This document shows, one piece after another, positions 38,001-46,765 of a stretch of 64,000 bases of DNA (its first letter is position 1; the number at the start of each line of letters is the position of its first letter). Under the pieces are notes generated by a model. That model did no database searches. It saw only the letters and a list, made by a program, of their open reading frames with translations, and was not told the DNA's origin. The translations under genes were made by a program, and so were the position numbers. The DNA comes from Listeria cornellensis FSL F6-0969 (lineage in GTDB: Bacteria > Bacillota > Bacilli > Lactobacillales > Listeriaceae). The DNA lies in the NCBI RefSeq assembly GCF_000525855.1, contig NZ_AODE01000039.1:27662-91661 (forward strand), in the 5' to 3' direction.

Positions 38001-39241
38001 GGGAAGTACGCTGCATTTGGCTGATTTAAATGCAATGTAGGTGGGAATATACCATAACGTACACTGTTCACGGCTTTCATTAAGCCTGCTACGCCAGCCG
38101 CACATTTTGTATGACCGATTTGAGATTTTACGGAACCTAACTTAACGCTACCTGGCTCTGAACCACTATCTACGAATAGATCTGTCAACGCATTTAGTTC
38201 GATCTGATCTCCTACAGCCGTCCCCGTACCATGTGCTTCGACCAAACCAACGTCTAAAGGATTAATTCCGGCAGTTTCGTATGCTTGCTCCAAGGCTTTT
38301 ATTTGTCCTCTACGACTTGGCGCTGTAAGTCCTAGGCTTTTGCCATCACTACTTGCACCGATACCTTTAATCACCGCTAAAATGTTGTTGCCATCTTGTT
38401 CTGCGTCTTCTAATCTTTTTAGAACCACGACCCCGACACCTTCTCCAAGCGCGATACCATCCGCACCTTCATCAAAAGTGGCACAGCGTCCTTTTTTAGA
38501 TAAGGCAAACGTACTCGAGAACATCAAGAAATCATAAATACTATTATGCAAATCCGCGCCACCTAAAATGACCATATTTGCCTTTTCTGTCGTTAACTCT
38601 GATAAAGCAATGTCCAGAGCAGCTAGCGATGAAGCGCACGCAGCATCTACGGTGAAGTTACGACCACCTGTGTTCAAGCGATTCGAAATTCTACCCGCAA
38701 TAACGTTCGACAACACACCAGGGAAAGAATCCTCTGTTAATCTTGGTAAAATCTCTTTCGCCTCTTCTGGCAATTCACCGAGTAATTGTTGTAATCCAGC
38801 TCGAGAACCATAAGACGTCGCCAATTCTCCCGCACCTTGCGCACCAAATATGACAGAAGTCTCCTCGAAATCACCGTTATCCAAGTCGGTATATCCAGCA
38901 TTCTCTAGTGCTCGCTTCGTCACAAGCAAACTCAATAATTGAACGGGTTCAACGGCTGCTAAAGACTGTGGCGTTATACCAAATTCCAACGCATCGAAGT
39001 CATGTTTACCTAAAAATCCGCCCCACTTAGAAACAACATGATCCGTATCTTTTGTATCTGGGTCATAAAACATTTCTTTAGACCAACGCTCATCGGGTAC
39101 TTCCGTTATGCAATCTTTACCAAAAACAATATTACTCCAATACTGCTCGTTATCTTCTGCACCTGGAAAAATACCTGCCATACCAACAATTGCGATATCC
39201 GTTGATTTAGATTCCTTTTTTTGTATATTCTGGTAGTACAA
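34991..39241 (-). CDS. Megasynthase A: KS-AT-ACP-KR core (PfaA-like)
   Basis: A 1416-residue core of an iterative type I polyketide or PUFA-like synthase. Residues 12-450: KS with Cys202 (VDAACASS), His337 (VEAHGTGTAVGD) and His377 (GSVKSQIGHTKCAAG). Residues 550-860: AT with Ser646 in VAGHSYGEL and AFHSPLL. About 1020-1110: one ACP with Ser1061 in DLSIDSIKKMEIV, the DSIK form typical of PUFA and enediyne synthases. From about 1230: KR, continuing into 34348-35019. The N-terminus runs into 39207-41054 through a run of seven T at 39216-39222; with six it reads PEYTKKESKSTDIAIVGMAG. Corrected, megasynthase A is about 2235 residues. Confidence 0.92.
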   Translation of the reverse strand: MYYQNIQKKESKSTDIAIVGMAGIFPGAEDNEQYWSNIVFGKDCITEVPDERWSKEMFYDPDTKDTDHVVSKWGGFLGKHDFDALEFGITPQSLAAVEPVQLLSLLVTKRALENAGYTDLDNGDFEETSVIFGAQGAGELATSYGSRAGLQQLLGELPEEAKEILPRLTEDSFPGVLSNVIAGRISNRLNTGGRNFTVDAACASSLAALDIALSELTTEKANMVILGGADLHNSIYDFLMFSSTFALSKKGRCATFDEGADGIALGEGVGVVVLKRLEDAEQDGNNILAVIKGIGASSDGKSLGLTAPSRRGQIKALEQAYETAGINPLDVGLVEAHGTGTAVGDQIELNALTDLFVDSGSEPGSVKLGSVKSQIGHTKCAAGVAGLMKAVNSVRYGIFPPTLHLNQPNAAYFPSSPFSFRTEKSSFWNAERRVAGISGFGFGGTNFHTIIENYGNEVAETPIEHWPSELFVFAGETPEEAFELMKKVQEVYEINNKLKMRDIAYSAFKHGQDKTVQYVIVAKTREELLARIEMAKEGHTDENIQKLAKVDGKVAFMFSGQGSQRINMAADLFMVFPQLRSLLKGNEKYENILFPNQAFTPEARRAQQEIIKDTRNAQPLLGIVDTAISQLLTSFGIQPDMVAGHSYGELPALSFAGVFDTDNLLKLSESRAAAILSSVGEDTGKMAAVHTDTNTVDAMIDELEDVWAVNYNSPQQTVIAASQKGMELFIKKAEEMQIPYTEINVSCAFHSPLLADAEGHFAEALSDVKFKKATLPVWSNTTSKVYPQDPKAMKQRLAEHVVKPVRFVEQIEAMYEDGARVFVEVGPGGTLVGLVNKTLDSDKIVPIQVERSDEEGLTYFLQALAKYMTTGRTIDMENMFKERKVTLIDLENTDKYKKNATVWNVDGRAAMPEKGELPAHAGKQVQGEILSLDRLKKNYSGTANPEEIVMAYLDNMNAMVQDQRDVMLGYLGSPDISPRMATERRQFAYNNAPEGMDNNANLIELAETEVVEETNGLPDVASLSSDEIANIILEIVSEKTGYPIEMLDLDMDLEADLSIDSIKKMEIVGALGERVAMPESQDGGMDEFFEKMISIKKFRDLVFWIEEIGKSMEEGTASTSSSTEFEGVAALDHLASTENEDEMLPNDVVRMILEKTLTPIDEINVASVKDKLFAIATGDKDLGTQIVEVLNQQGAKAGLVDEMVLNECHGLIMIHSVENKEQTGAKQLFNLLKQSEMSHLEWVIALDDTPSKETNVVPEGFAGLIKALVHEYANVDFCSITVTNTLEKEELSKIVLQELAVESKYPEIVYEGKERFKVVPTIVNLSEEELSESTLALNPESVVLALGGAQGITPHLLSNFAKECPCHYVLVGRTAFNGVDEAHKDLETIEEIRQHLITVEGLKQPKEIEAQTKQIF

Positions 39242-41054
39242 TTTTATCAGTTATCTCTTTACTGCCTTCACCAATCATTTTATGGATTTCTTTAATCGAG
39301 CGCTTCTTATTACTAAAAGCAGTGATCGCACCCGTCATAAATAGGCCATTTTCAAGTTGTTCTTCCGTCGATAACGGCAAAAGTTTGTCGCCATGACGCT
39401 CGATGCCTTTTGAAGCTATCCTAAGTCTTCCAAGGTTTAAATCCTCCAACTTAAGCAGTAATTCCCCAGAATCCATATTTTCAGCAATCATTCTTGCTTT
39501 TTCGGCATTGAAAAAATCAGTAAACGTCGATGGAGCACATCGCGTATGTTGTCCTTTACCTGAGTCAAGAATCACCGTCTGATTTTTTTCTATCAAAATA
39601 TCTTGGTACGTACTTGTAATGGCTTTACGTTCAACAATCTCGTGCGAATATAAATATGCCGTTCCACACAATACACCAACTTTTACATCTCTAGCTGCTA
39701 AAGGTGCTGTCATAATACGAACAAATGCAGCTGATAAATCATCGTGAATACCGCCAGCAAAAAATGCAGTTACTTCTGAAGGTTTGTTAATTTTCAAAAT
39801 TTTATTGATTTGCTTTTCCCATAAAATTGTCGAATAGATGGACCCAACGTGCCCACCACTTTCTCTACCTTCAAAAATAAATTTACGCGCGCCGTCTTTG
39901 ATAAACATATCCAAAAGACCAGGAGCAGGCGTATGAATAAAAACTTTAATGCCTTCCTTTTCGAATACCTTAGCTTGAGCTGGTCTACCGCCAGCAATTA
40001 ACACATGTGTTGGCTTTGCTTTTAGTATCAGTTGTGTTTGCTCTTCTAATTTCGAAGGATAAATGAAGCCTAAAATACCAACGCCCCAAGATTTATCCCC
40101 TAAAATTTCTGCTGTTTTTTCTAAAGCATTTTCTGCGACTTCTCCAGAAAGCATACTCATAGCAAAAAATGGTAAACCTCCACCTGATGCCACATCTCCT
40201 AAAAATTCGGGTATATCACTAACACGCGCCATCGGACCTTGAGCGATTGGATACTTTATATTCAATTCTTTCGAAAGTACTGAATTTTCTCCTAATATAT
40301 CGTGCTGTTTTGCCTGCTTTACATGTGAAAATATCGTCCGCGAAATCGCTTTTACTAAATATTTTAAATGTCTATATTCGCTTACCAAATCAGTAGCTAA
40401 TAATATATCTTGCCCTAATGTTACATTTTCTTTATTCGGTAGTACATAGAATTTGTACCCATCTTTGTCTTGAATCTCGTTGCCACTTAAATGGCCTAAA
40501 TGTTTTTTATCCGCCTCTGGAAGAGAACATTCTGGGAATAGAGCTAACTGGGAATCCATAATAATACCAGTTACTCCCAGCGCTCCATATGCCGCTGCAC
40601 TGTGTATCCCGACTCCACCTTGAACAAAAACTTCAACTTCTTTGCATAATTTATTGATTTGTTGGAACAATAGGAAGGTCGTTTCTTTCCCGCTTAATCC
40701 AGCACCTTCTGCTCCCTTAATAATTATCTTATCTGCTTTTTCATATAATGCTTCCTGAGCTTCTTCAATCGAATGGATTTGCCATACTACTTCTTGTTTT
40801 CTAGTATTCGGAAATCCCCAAGGTTGAACAATCGTTGTTACGTTTTTCGGTAATTCTATATCTCCCATCCTTATATCAGAAATACAAACACCAAAATGAT
40901 CAATCCTCATTGCTAATTCTTTTAACGCTACTTCTGCTTCTCCCTTATCCCAACCTAAATGTAAAACTGGAAATCCACCAGCTTTTTTAAACTCCAAAGC
41001 AAGCCGTACATCCGGCTTTTCAAAAGGAGTTACCATCCAAAATTTTAAATTCAT
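39207..41054 (-). CDS. Megasynthase A: two PfaD/nitronate-monooxygenase-like reductase barrels
   Basis: A 615-residue frame with two TIM-barrel flavin domains. The first, residues 1-210, has IIIKGAEGAGLSG and VFVQGGVGIHSAAAYGALG. The second, residues 265-600, is PfaD-like (YPIAQGPMARVSDIPEFLGD; VLIAGGRPAQAK; KFIFEGRESGGHVG). PfaD proteins are the trans-acting enoyl reductases of PUFA synthases. Here they are at the N-terminus of the synthase and probably fused to it once one base is removed. ATG 41054 has a GGGGGT site and a promoter at 41093-41121. It is the first gene of the operon. Confidence 0.85.
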   Translation of the reverse strand: MNLKFWMVTPFEKPDVRLALEFKKAGGFPVLHLGWDKGEAEVALKELAMRIDHFGVCISDIRMGDIELPKNVTTIVQPWGFPNTRKQEVVWQIHSIEEAQEALYEKADKIIIKGAEGAGLSGKETTFLLFQQINKLCKEVEVFVQGGVGIHSAAAYGALGVTGIIMDSQLALFPECSLPEADKKHLGHLSGNEIQDKDGYKFYVLPNKENVTLGQDILLATDLVSEYRHLKYLVKAISRTIFSHVKQAKQHDILGENSVLSKELNIKYPIAQGPMARVSDIPEFLGDVASGGGLPFFAMSMLSGEVAENALEKTAEILGDKSWGVGILGFIYPSKLEEQTQLILKAKPTHVLIAGGRPAQAKVFEKEGIKVFIHTPAPGLLDMFIKDGARKFIFEGRESGGHVGSIYSTILWEKQINKILKINKPSEVTAFFAGGIHDDLSAAFVRIMTAPLAARDVKVGVLCGTAYLYSHEIVERKAITSTYQDILIEKNQTVILDSGKGQHTRCAPSTFTDFFNAEKARMIAENMDSGELLLKLEDLNLGRLRIASKGIERHGDKLLPLSTEEQLENGLFMTGAITAFSNKKRSIKEIHKMIGEGSKEITDKIVLPEYTKKGI

Positions 41055-41092
41055 ACCCTACCCCCATATTCTTAAACTACGTACTAGGAGAA

Positions 41093-41121
41093 ATACTAAC
41101 AGAAAAAATATCTTTTATCAA
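41093..41121 (-). promoter_or_regulatory. Promoter of the polyketide operon
   Basis: Minus strand TTGATA and TAGTAT are 17 bp apart, about 40 bp before ATG 41054. No other promoter of this quality was noticed within the operon, which then runs about 15 kb. Confidence 0.6.
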
Positions 41122-41920
41122 TACGTTATTTATTACACAAACTAATTAAATTAATGGGAGTATGTAATCAAATGAGACAAAAAAAAGAGATACGGTATAA
41201 TTGGATTTATTCGATTTTGCAAAAGAGTGTATCAGATATATCTTACTAGAAATTAATATCTTTTTATGGATAAATGTACTATCTTTATATTTTGAAGTTA
41301 ATATATGACGAAATTTCAGAATGAAAATTTTGCAGATATTTATTAGATTATATTCCTATGAAAAAATAGCATTCAGATTATCAATAATTTTTGTATACAT
41401 TGAAAAAATATTGATATAAAGCCATTTATTTTTATACGGGAAGTATAGCGTATTTTCTACAATTTACGGATATAAAGCATGTCTTATATATCTTTTAAAT
41501 TACATTAATTAGTATTTATTACAAAAAATGTGTTCCATTGCCTAATAGAATGTAACCCATTAGCTAAATCCATCTTAGCAATAATAAGATGATATACGAA
41601 ACAATAAATAAGAAATTTTAAACTTGTATCTTTCACCTATGTAATAAAAAAAGTATTGACAGAAAGTAGATATTTTGAACAAAAAAAATTTTATTTTGTC
41701 GTTCCTTACATATATAAATTGTTTTAAAACAAGATTCAGATTCCATTTCAGTTGAAGAATCCTTTTTTTTTGATAGTATTTCCTTGGCAGTGCTTTTTGA
41801 AGTTTAAAAGTAAAATCCTCTCTTGGCATCAATGTTAGAGGTTTCTAGTATATATATCTATCATTTATCATAACCAATCTTCTATGATATGTACCAGATC
41901 ATTCATAGACGCATAAAAGA
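41122..41920. other. AT-rich non-coding region upstream of polyketide operon
   Basis: About 800 bp with very high AT content and many short A/T runs. The only frame of note (41575-41832, minus) has a Lys/Phe/Tyr-heavy composition of random AT-rich DNA and no ribosome site. Such AT-rich flanks often mark horizontally acquired segments and may bind xenogeneic silencers. I see no gene. Confidence 0.5.
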
Positions 41921-41972
41921 TACTGGGACAAACTCCCATGTCAGCTTCCGCTGACACCAATCATAATGAAAA

Positions 41973-42041
41973 AAGCTATCGACCTACAACTGTTTTTCTA
42001 TCATAATAGAGATAGAGGAATAAGTTGTAGGTCGATAGCTT
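41973..42041. repeat. Long hairpin upstream of IS110 remnant
   Basis: A 19-bp perfect inverted repeat (AAGCTATCGACCTACAACT at 41973-41991 and its complement at 42023-42041), with CTATC/GATAG nested in the loop. It is flanked by two GGGACAAACT blocks. It lies about 150 bp before the IS110-type transposase frame, in what would be the element's left non-coding end. Confidence 0.75.
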
Positions 42042-42190
42042 ATTGAGGTTCTCCAAAACCTCGCGGGACAAACTGAACTGTCATGCTCATTTGCACCATT
42101 AATTATGCTTTCAAGCATGAGTATAAAAATAAAGATTTTCTATGAACATGATAACTTATTCCTCTACTAATTTGCAAGGAGGAATTTAAT

Positions 42191-42709
42191 ATGGATATAC
42201 TTGTTGATAGTTGTGCAGGCATCGATATTCACCAAAAGGTAATGGTAGCTTGTGTCTTAACGAGTCCCTCCAAAGGAACACGACCAAAAAAATTTATAGA
42301 AAGCTTCGCTTCTACAACCAATGGATTACTACAAATGCATGATTGGCTGAAATCGGGTTGGATATGTCCGCCTTTCCTTCTTCGAAACATTTGGCTTCAT
42401 GGGCAGGTCTCGCACCTGGTAATCATGAAAGCGCGGGAAAAAAATTATAATGCGCGTATCCGTAAAGGGAATGCGTATTTAAAGAAGGTCCTAACACAAG
42501 CGGCGCTTGCTCTTAGTCGTGGAAAGGATAATCGTATCAAAGCCTTTTTCTGGCGCATCGCTAAATATAAAGGGCCTAAAAAAGCGATTATTGCCACCGC
42601 GCATTTATTACTTCGCATTATTTATCGATTATTAAAAGATAACTCCCGCTATATTGAATTTGGAGAACATTACTTAAAGCAGAAAGGAGCTTTACCAAAA
42701 CTTTTATAG
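42191..42709 (+). pseudogene. IS110-family transposase remnant
   Basis: The N-terminal RuvC-like DEDD motif (CAGIDIHQKVMVACVL) is present and the C-terminal Tnp_20 part is recognisable (YNARIRKGNAYLKKVLTQAA). About 200 codons between them are deleted. The segment LDMSAFPSSKHLASWAGLAP can be read in another frame, joined to the rest by a run of seven A at 42438-42444. It cannot encode an active transposase. It lies at the right part of the island next to noc. Confidence 0.85.
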
Positions 42710-42812
42710 GTACACTAATAAGCGATATTTAAAATTTTTTCTGTTTATTATACATAAGGGTGTAAGCCTTTTTTTGCATTTTTACGGATAGTTTTCGTAT
42801 AATAACCCAGAT

Positions 42813-42935
42813 AAATCGGCGAAAAGCGCTCGCATTCAGGGAGTTTGGTGGACTTCCGGTCATCACATACACCAGTATGCGCAGCTCTCCGACTTCCACG
42901 AAACTCCCTGAATACAAACGCTTTCGCTCGATTTG
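42813..42935. repeat. Long imperfect palindrome next to noc
   Basis: About 40-bp arms (AAATCGGCGAAAAGCGCTCG onward, then TTCAGGGAGTTT; right arm the reverse complement with several mismatches) flank a short centre. Size and layout resemble the 125-bp repeat at 10212, but the sequence differs. It lies between the IS110 remnant and the end of noc; terminator or MITE-like element are both possible. Confidence 0.7.
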
Positions 42936-43044
42936 TGTCTTGCAGAATTCACGTCTTACCCGAAAAAGGGATTCGTGATTTTCTGCTTATTTTCCTTTAT
43001 CTTGAGTTTTGTCTCAGACTCCTTTAAAACCTATTTTTGAAAGC

Positions 43045-43909
43045 TTATTTTGCTTTTTTCTTTGAAATTTGGATGGTAATCTGATAGCAATCCTCTAACT
43101 CTTCTTCTTCCATCTGCAAATCCATTCCATTATCCTTCACCATCGTGACCGACTGCTTTATAGTGTTCATAGCAATTCGAACATCACGGCTAATCGCTTG
43201 ACGCTTCGGCTTCACTTTTTTTTGGCTTTGGCTTGGTGACAAGTGTTTCAATATGTTGCTCCGTTTCTTTCACATTCCACTTGTTCTCGATGATTTTTGA
43301 TAGTACGTCTTGTTGCTGTTCCTGCGTTTCTAAAACTAGCAATGATCGTGCGTGGCGTTCTGAGATTTGTTTATCTAGAACAGCTTGCTGGACGATTTCT
43401 GGCAATCTCAACAAACGTAATTTGTTAGCTATAGCCGATTGACTTTTACCAACACGTTGCGCTAATGCTTCTTGTGTTACTTCTTGCATATCCAGCAAAC
43501 TTTGATACGCTTTTGCCTCTTCAATTGGCGTTAACTCTTCACGTTGTAAGTTTTCAATGAGGGCAATGGAGGCTACTTCAGCATCTGTAAGATTTTGAAC
43601 GATAGCCGGGATTGTGTCCCATTCCAATGAGGAAACAGCTCGGAATCGTCGTTCACCAGCGATAATCTCGAATTTTTCAGGCTCATATTCACGCACAACA
43701 ATTGGCTGAATGACGCCATGAATACGGATTGTTCTGGCTAATTCCTCTATTTTTGACGAATCAAAGACCGTTCTGGGCTGATAGCGATTCGGAATGATAG
43801 CTGCGATAGGAAGTTCCACGATTTGTTGCATGAATTCCTCCACGGTTTCTTCCGTTTCAATCTCAATATATTCCTTATCTTTCTTTCCGAATAAGCGCGA
43901 AAAAGGCAT
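43045..43909 (-). CDS. noc: Nucleoid occlusion protein Noc (frameshifted)
   Basis: ParB-like CTPase that binds Noc boxes and blocks division over the nucleoid. ATG 43909 opens [18 protein letters not shown], an amphipathic membrane-binding helix as in Bacillus Noc. CTP motifs [11 protein letters not shown] and [13 protein letters not shown], then [18 protein letters not shown] and [24 protein letters not shown] run of eight T at 43216-43223 breaks the frame; with seven it continues [18 protein letters not shown] to the stop at 43045, about 287 residues. A decayed second copy is at 25041-25590. A Noc box lies at 3677. Confidence 0.92.
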
Positions 43910-43948
43910 TATCAATTCATCCCTTCTAATGTTAAGCGTGAATGTTGT

Positions 43949-44040
43949 CCAGTGTATCGACAAATGCTCATCTCCGTCGTTAAAGTCTGCGCGCCGGTGC
44001 TCGACTTTGCCTAGGATCTAAGCATTTGTCGACACGCTGG
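43949..44040. repeat. Dispersed palindromic intergenic repeat, copy 2
   Basis: A 92-bp element with imperfect terminal inverted repeats (CCAGTGTATCGACAAATGC and GCATTTGTCGACACGCTGG). It is the inverted, shorter relative of the element at 10212-10336, sharing TTAGATCCTAGGCAAAG and AACGACGGAGATGAGC. It lies between rsmG and noc. Confidence 0.75.
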
Positions 44041-44141
44041 AGTTTGGCGCAGCTTTTACGGAAATCGTTTTTTCGATCGTTTGGAATTTCACTTTATCTA
44101 CTGTCCATTTTAGCAGAAACTTGCTGATAAATATATGCTTT

Positions 44142-44858
44142 TCATTCAATTGGCTGTTTGTTCGGCGTTCCTGCCTTGCGAGGATACTTATTTGGCGTCT
44201 CCTTTACTTTTTCGATCAAATATAAATTACGTTCGCTGTCCTCAATCGGCAATAGAAAATCATAATGGTCTTTCACTTTACCACCTAGTGTTGCAATCGC
44301 TTTGGCACCAATTTTTAGTTCCTGCTCCGCTTGCATCGCCTTCATCGCTAGGAAAAAACCACCCTTTTTGACTAGTGGCAAACAAAGCTCGGTTAATACG
44401 CTCATTCTTGCTACGGCGCGCGCTGTGACTAAGTCAAAACTGCCACGAAACGCTTTATTTTGGCCAAATTCTTCCGCGCGTGCATGATGAAAATGAACCT
44501 TATCCAATTTCAAAGCAATCGCAAGCGCATCTAAAAAGGTAATCCGTTTCTGCAAGGAATCCACAATCGTAACATCCAAATCAGGGAAACAAATCTTGAT
44601 TGGAATACTTGGAAATCCAGCACCAGCACCAACATCACAAACCGTTCCCACACCTTTAAAATCAACATAAAAAGCCGCAGAAATCGAGTCATAAAAATGC
44701 TTCAAATAGACCTCATCACGCTCTAAAATAGCGGTCAAATTCATTTTTCCGTTCCATTCTACAAGCATTTTAAAATACGTGTCGAATTGTGTCATTTGCT
44801 CATCAGATAAATCGATACCCTTTTGCAATAATTGCTCTCTAAACTGTTCTGGATTCAC
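44142..44858 (-). CDS. rsmG: 16S rRNA (guanine-N7) methyltransferase RsmG
   Basis: SAM-dependent enzyme that methylates G527 of 16S rRNA. The SAM site is visible as [16 protein letters not shown], with [19 protein letters not shown] typical of GidB. 238 residues, normal length, no frameshift. It follows mnmG by nine bases in the conserved mnmE-mnmG-rsmG-noc order. Confidence 0.97.
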   Translation of the reverse strand: MNPEQFREQLLQKGIDLSDEQMTQFDTYFKMLVEWNGKMNLTAILERDEVYLKHFYDSISAAFYVDFKGVGTVCDVGAGAGFPSIPIKICFPDLDVTIVDSLQKRITFLDALAIALKLDKVHFHHARAEEFGQNKAFRGSFDLVTARAVARMSVLTELCLPLVKKGGFFLAMKAMQAEQELKIGAKAIATLGGKVKDHYDFLLPIEDSERNLYLIEKVKETPNKYPRKAGTPNKQPIE

Positions 44859-44867
44859 GTTTTTCCC

Positions 44868-46754
44868 TCACTTTGTTTTTGCGATTTTGCCTTGCTCAAT
44901 ATAGATTAACAAGATGGAAATATCGGCGGGATTTACACCTGAAATACGGCTAGCCTGCGCGATCGAAAGCGGTTGGATTTTCTTCAATTTCTCCAATGCC
45001 TCCGTTGCCAAACTGCCAATCGCATCATAATCGATGTTTTCCGGAATTTTTTTGCCTTCCATACGCTTCATTTTCTCTACTTGGTTCAATGATTTCTCAA
45101 TATAACCTTCATATTTAATCTGAATTTCGACCTGCTCCTCGATATCTGCAGTTAGCGATGTTTCACGTGAAACAATCTCCATCAAAATATTATACGTAAT
45201 CTCCGGACGTCTCAAGAAATCCGCTGCTAAAACGCCATCCTTGAGCTCCGCACTACCCATGTCGACCAACATTTTCTGAACAGCCGCAGTCGGTTTGATA
45301 CGCGTCGTTTTCAGTCGTTGTTTTTCAGCCTCAATAGCTTCACGTTTCGCTACAAAACGGGCATAACGTTCGTCACTGATGAGACCAATTTCATGGCCAA
45401 TCTCGGTCAAACGCAAATCCGCATTGTCGTGGCGTAACAACAAGCGATACTCCGCGCGAGACGTCAATAAGCGATACGGCTCATCGGTTCCCTTCGTCAC
45501 GAGATCATCAATGAGAACGCCGATATAACCTTGATCGCGTCCAAGCACAACCGGCTCTTTTCCAGAAGCACGGCGCGCCGCATTGATCCCAGCCATTAAG
45601 CCCTGTCCAGCAGCCTCTTCATAACCACTTGTCCCATTCAATTGACCCGCTGTATATAAATTCTCGATTCGTTTCGTTTCCAGCGACGGCCACAATTGCT
45701 CCGGCATCACCGCGTCATACTCAATCGCATAACCAACACGCATCATTTCGACATTTTCCAATCCAGGAATCGTTGCCAACATTTCACGCTGCACATCCTC
45801 TGGCAAACTCGTCGACAAACCTTGCACGTAAACCTCTTCCGTATGGCGACCCTCAGGCTCTAGGAAAATTTGATGGCGCGGCTTATCGCTAAAACGCACA
45901 ATCTTATCCTCAATCGACGGACAATAACGCGCACCCGTCCCCTTCTTAGTCGCAGTAAACATCGGCGAACGATGCAAATTCTTCTCGATAATTTGGTGTG
46001 TCGCCTCATTTGTATACGTTAACCAACACGGCAACTGATCCATAATGAAATCCACCGTCTCATAACTAAAAGCACGCGGAACATCATCACCAGGCTGCTC
46101 TTCTGTTTGCGAATAATCGATTGAACTCGACTTCACACGCGGCGGGGTACCCGTTTTAAAACGACGCAACTCAAAACCTAGCTCTTCCAAGTGCTCAGAA
46201 AGCTTAATCGACGGCTGCTGATTGTTCGGACCACTAGAATAACGCAGTTCCCCGACAATAATCTCACCACGTGAAAATGTCCCCGTTGTCAGCACGACCG
46301 TTTTTGCATAATAAATCGCGCCGCTGTTCGTGATGACACCTTTACAAACACCATCTTCCACAACAAGACGATCTACTAATCCCTGACGTAGCGTGATATT
46401 TTCCTCTTTTTCAATCGTGTACTTCATTTCGTGTTGATAATCCCACTTATCCGATTGCGCACGCAAAGCACGAACTGCAGGACCTTTTCCGGTGTTAAGC
46501 ATCCGCATTTGAATATGCGTTTTATCCGTATTTCGACCCATTTCGCCGCCAAGCGCATCGATTTCGCGCACAACGACACCTTTCGCAGGCCCTCCAACAG
46601 AAGGATTACACGGCATGAACGCCACCATATCTAAATTAATTGTGAGCATCAACGTTTTCGCGCCAATTCGGCCACTCGCAAGGCCCGCTTCCACGCCTGC
46701 ATGTCCCGCACCGACCACGATTACATCATAATGTCCCGCATCATAAGTTTGCAT
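44868..46754 (-). CDS. mnmG: tRNA uridine-34 modification enzyme MnmG (GidA)
   Basis: FAD-dependent partner of MnmE that installs (carboxymethyl)aminomethyl groups on wobble uridine. The FAD motif is [20 protein letters not shown]; the family motifs [13 protein letters not shown] and [20 protein letters not shown] are present. 628 residues, full length and intact, including across a run of seven T at 45047. A perfect parS site lies inside. Confidence 0.98.
   Translation of the reverse strand: MQTYDAGHYDVIVVGAGHAGVEAGLASGRIGAKTLMLTINLDMVAFMPCNPSVGGPAKGVVVREIDALGGEMGRNTDKTHIQMRMLNTGKGPAVRALRAQSDKWDYQHEMKYTIEKEENITLRQGLVDRLVVEDGVCKGVITNSGAIYYAKTVVLTTGTFSRGEIIVGELRYSSGPNNQQPSIKLSEHLEELGFELRRFKTGTPPRVKSSSIDYSQTEEQPGDDVPRAFSYETVDFIMDQLPCWLTYTNEATHQIIEKNLHRSPMFTATKKGTGARYCPSIEDKIVRFSDKPRHQIFLEPEGRHTEEVYVQGLSTSLPEDVQREMLATIPGLENVEMMRVGYAIEYDAVMPEQLWPSLETKRIENLYTAGQLNGTSGYEEAAGQGLMAGINAARRASGKEPVVLGRDQGYIGVLIDDLVTKGTDEPYRLLTSRAEYRLLLRHDNADLRLTEIGHEIGLISDERYARFVAKREAIEAEKQRLKTTRIKPTAAVQKMLVDMGSAELKDGVLAADFLRRPEITYNILMEIVSRETSLTADIEEQVEIQIKYEGYIEKSLNQVEKMKRMEGKKIPENIDYDAIGSLATEALEKLKKIQPLSIAQASRISGVNPADISILLIYIEQGKIAKTK
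45159..45174. promoter_or_regulatory. parS site (perfect)
   Basis: Exact TGTTTCACGTGAAACA inside mnmG, a common location in Firmicutes. Confidence 0.93.
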
Positions 46755-46765
46755 ATTTCAACACA

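Noticed and set aside
34348..41054. Programmed frameshifting linking the synthase pieces
   Set aside because: Breaks fall inside KR, KS and PPTase folds, not at domain borders, have no slippery heptamer plus pseudoknot that I can see, and match a window-wide homopolymer pattern.
41575..41832. 85-codon frame on the minus strand upstream of the polyketide operon
   Set aside because: Composition is that of AT-rich random DNA, there is no ribosome site and no domain; left as non-coding.
25041..43963. Prophage or integrative element
   Set aside because: No integrase, phage structural, relaxase or conjugation genes; only IS110 debris and a noc duplicate.
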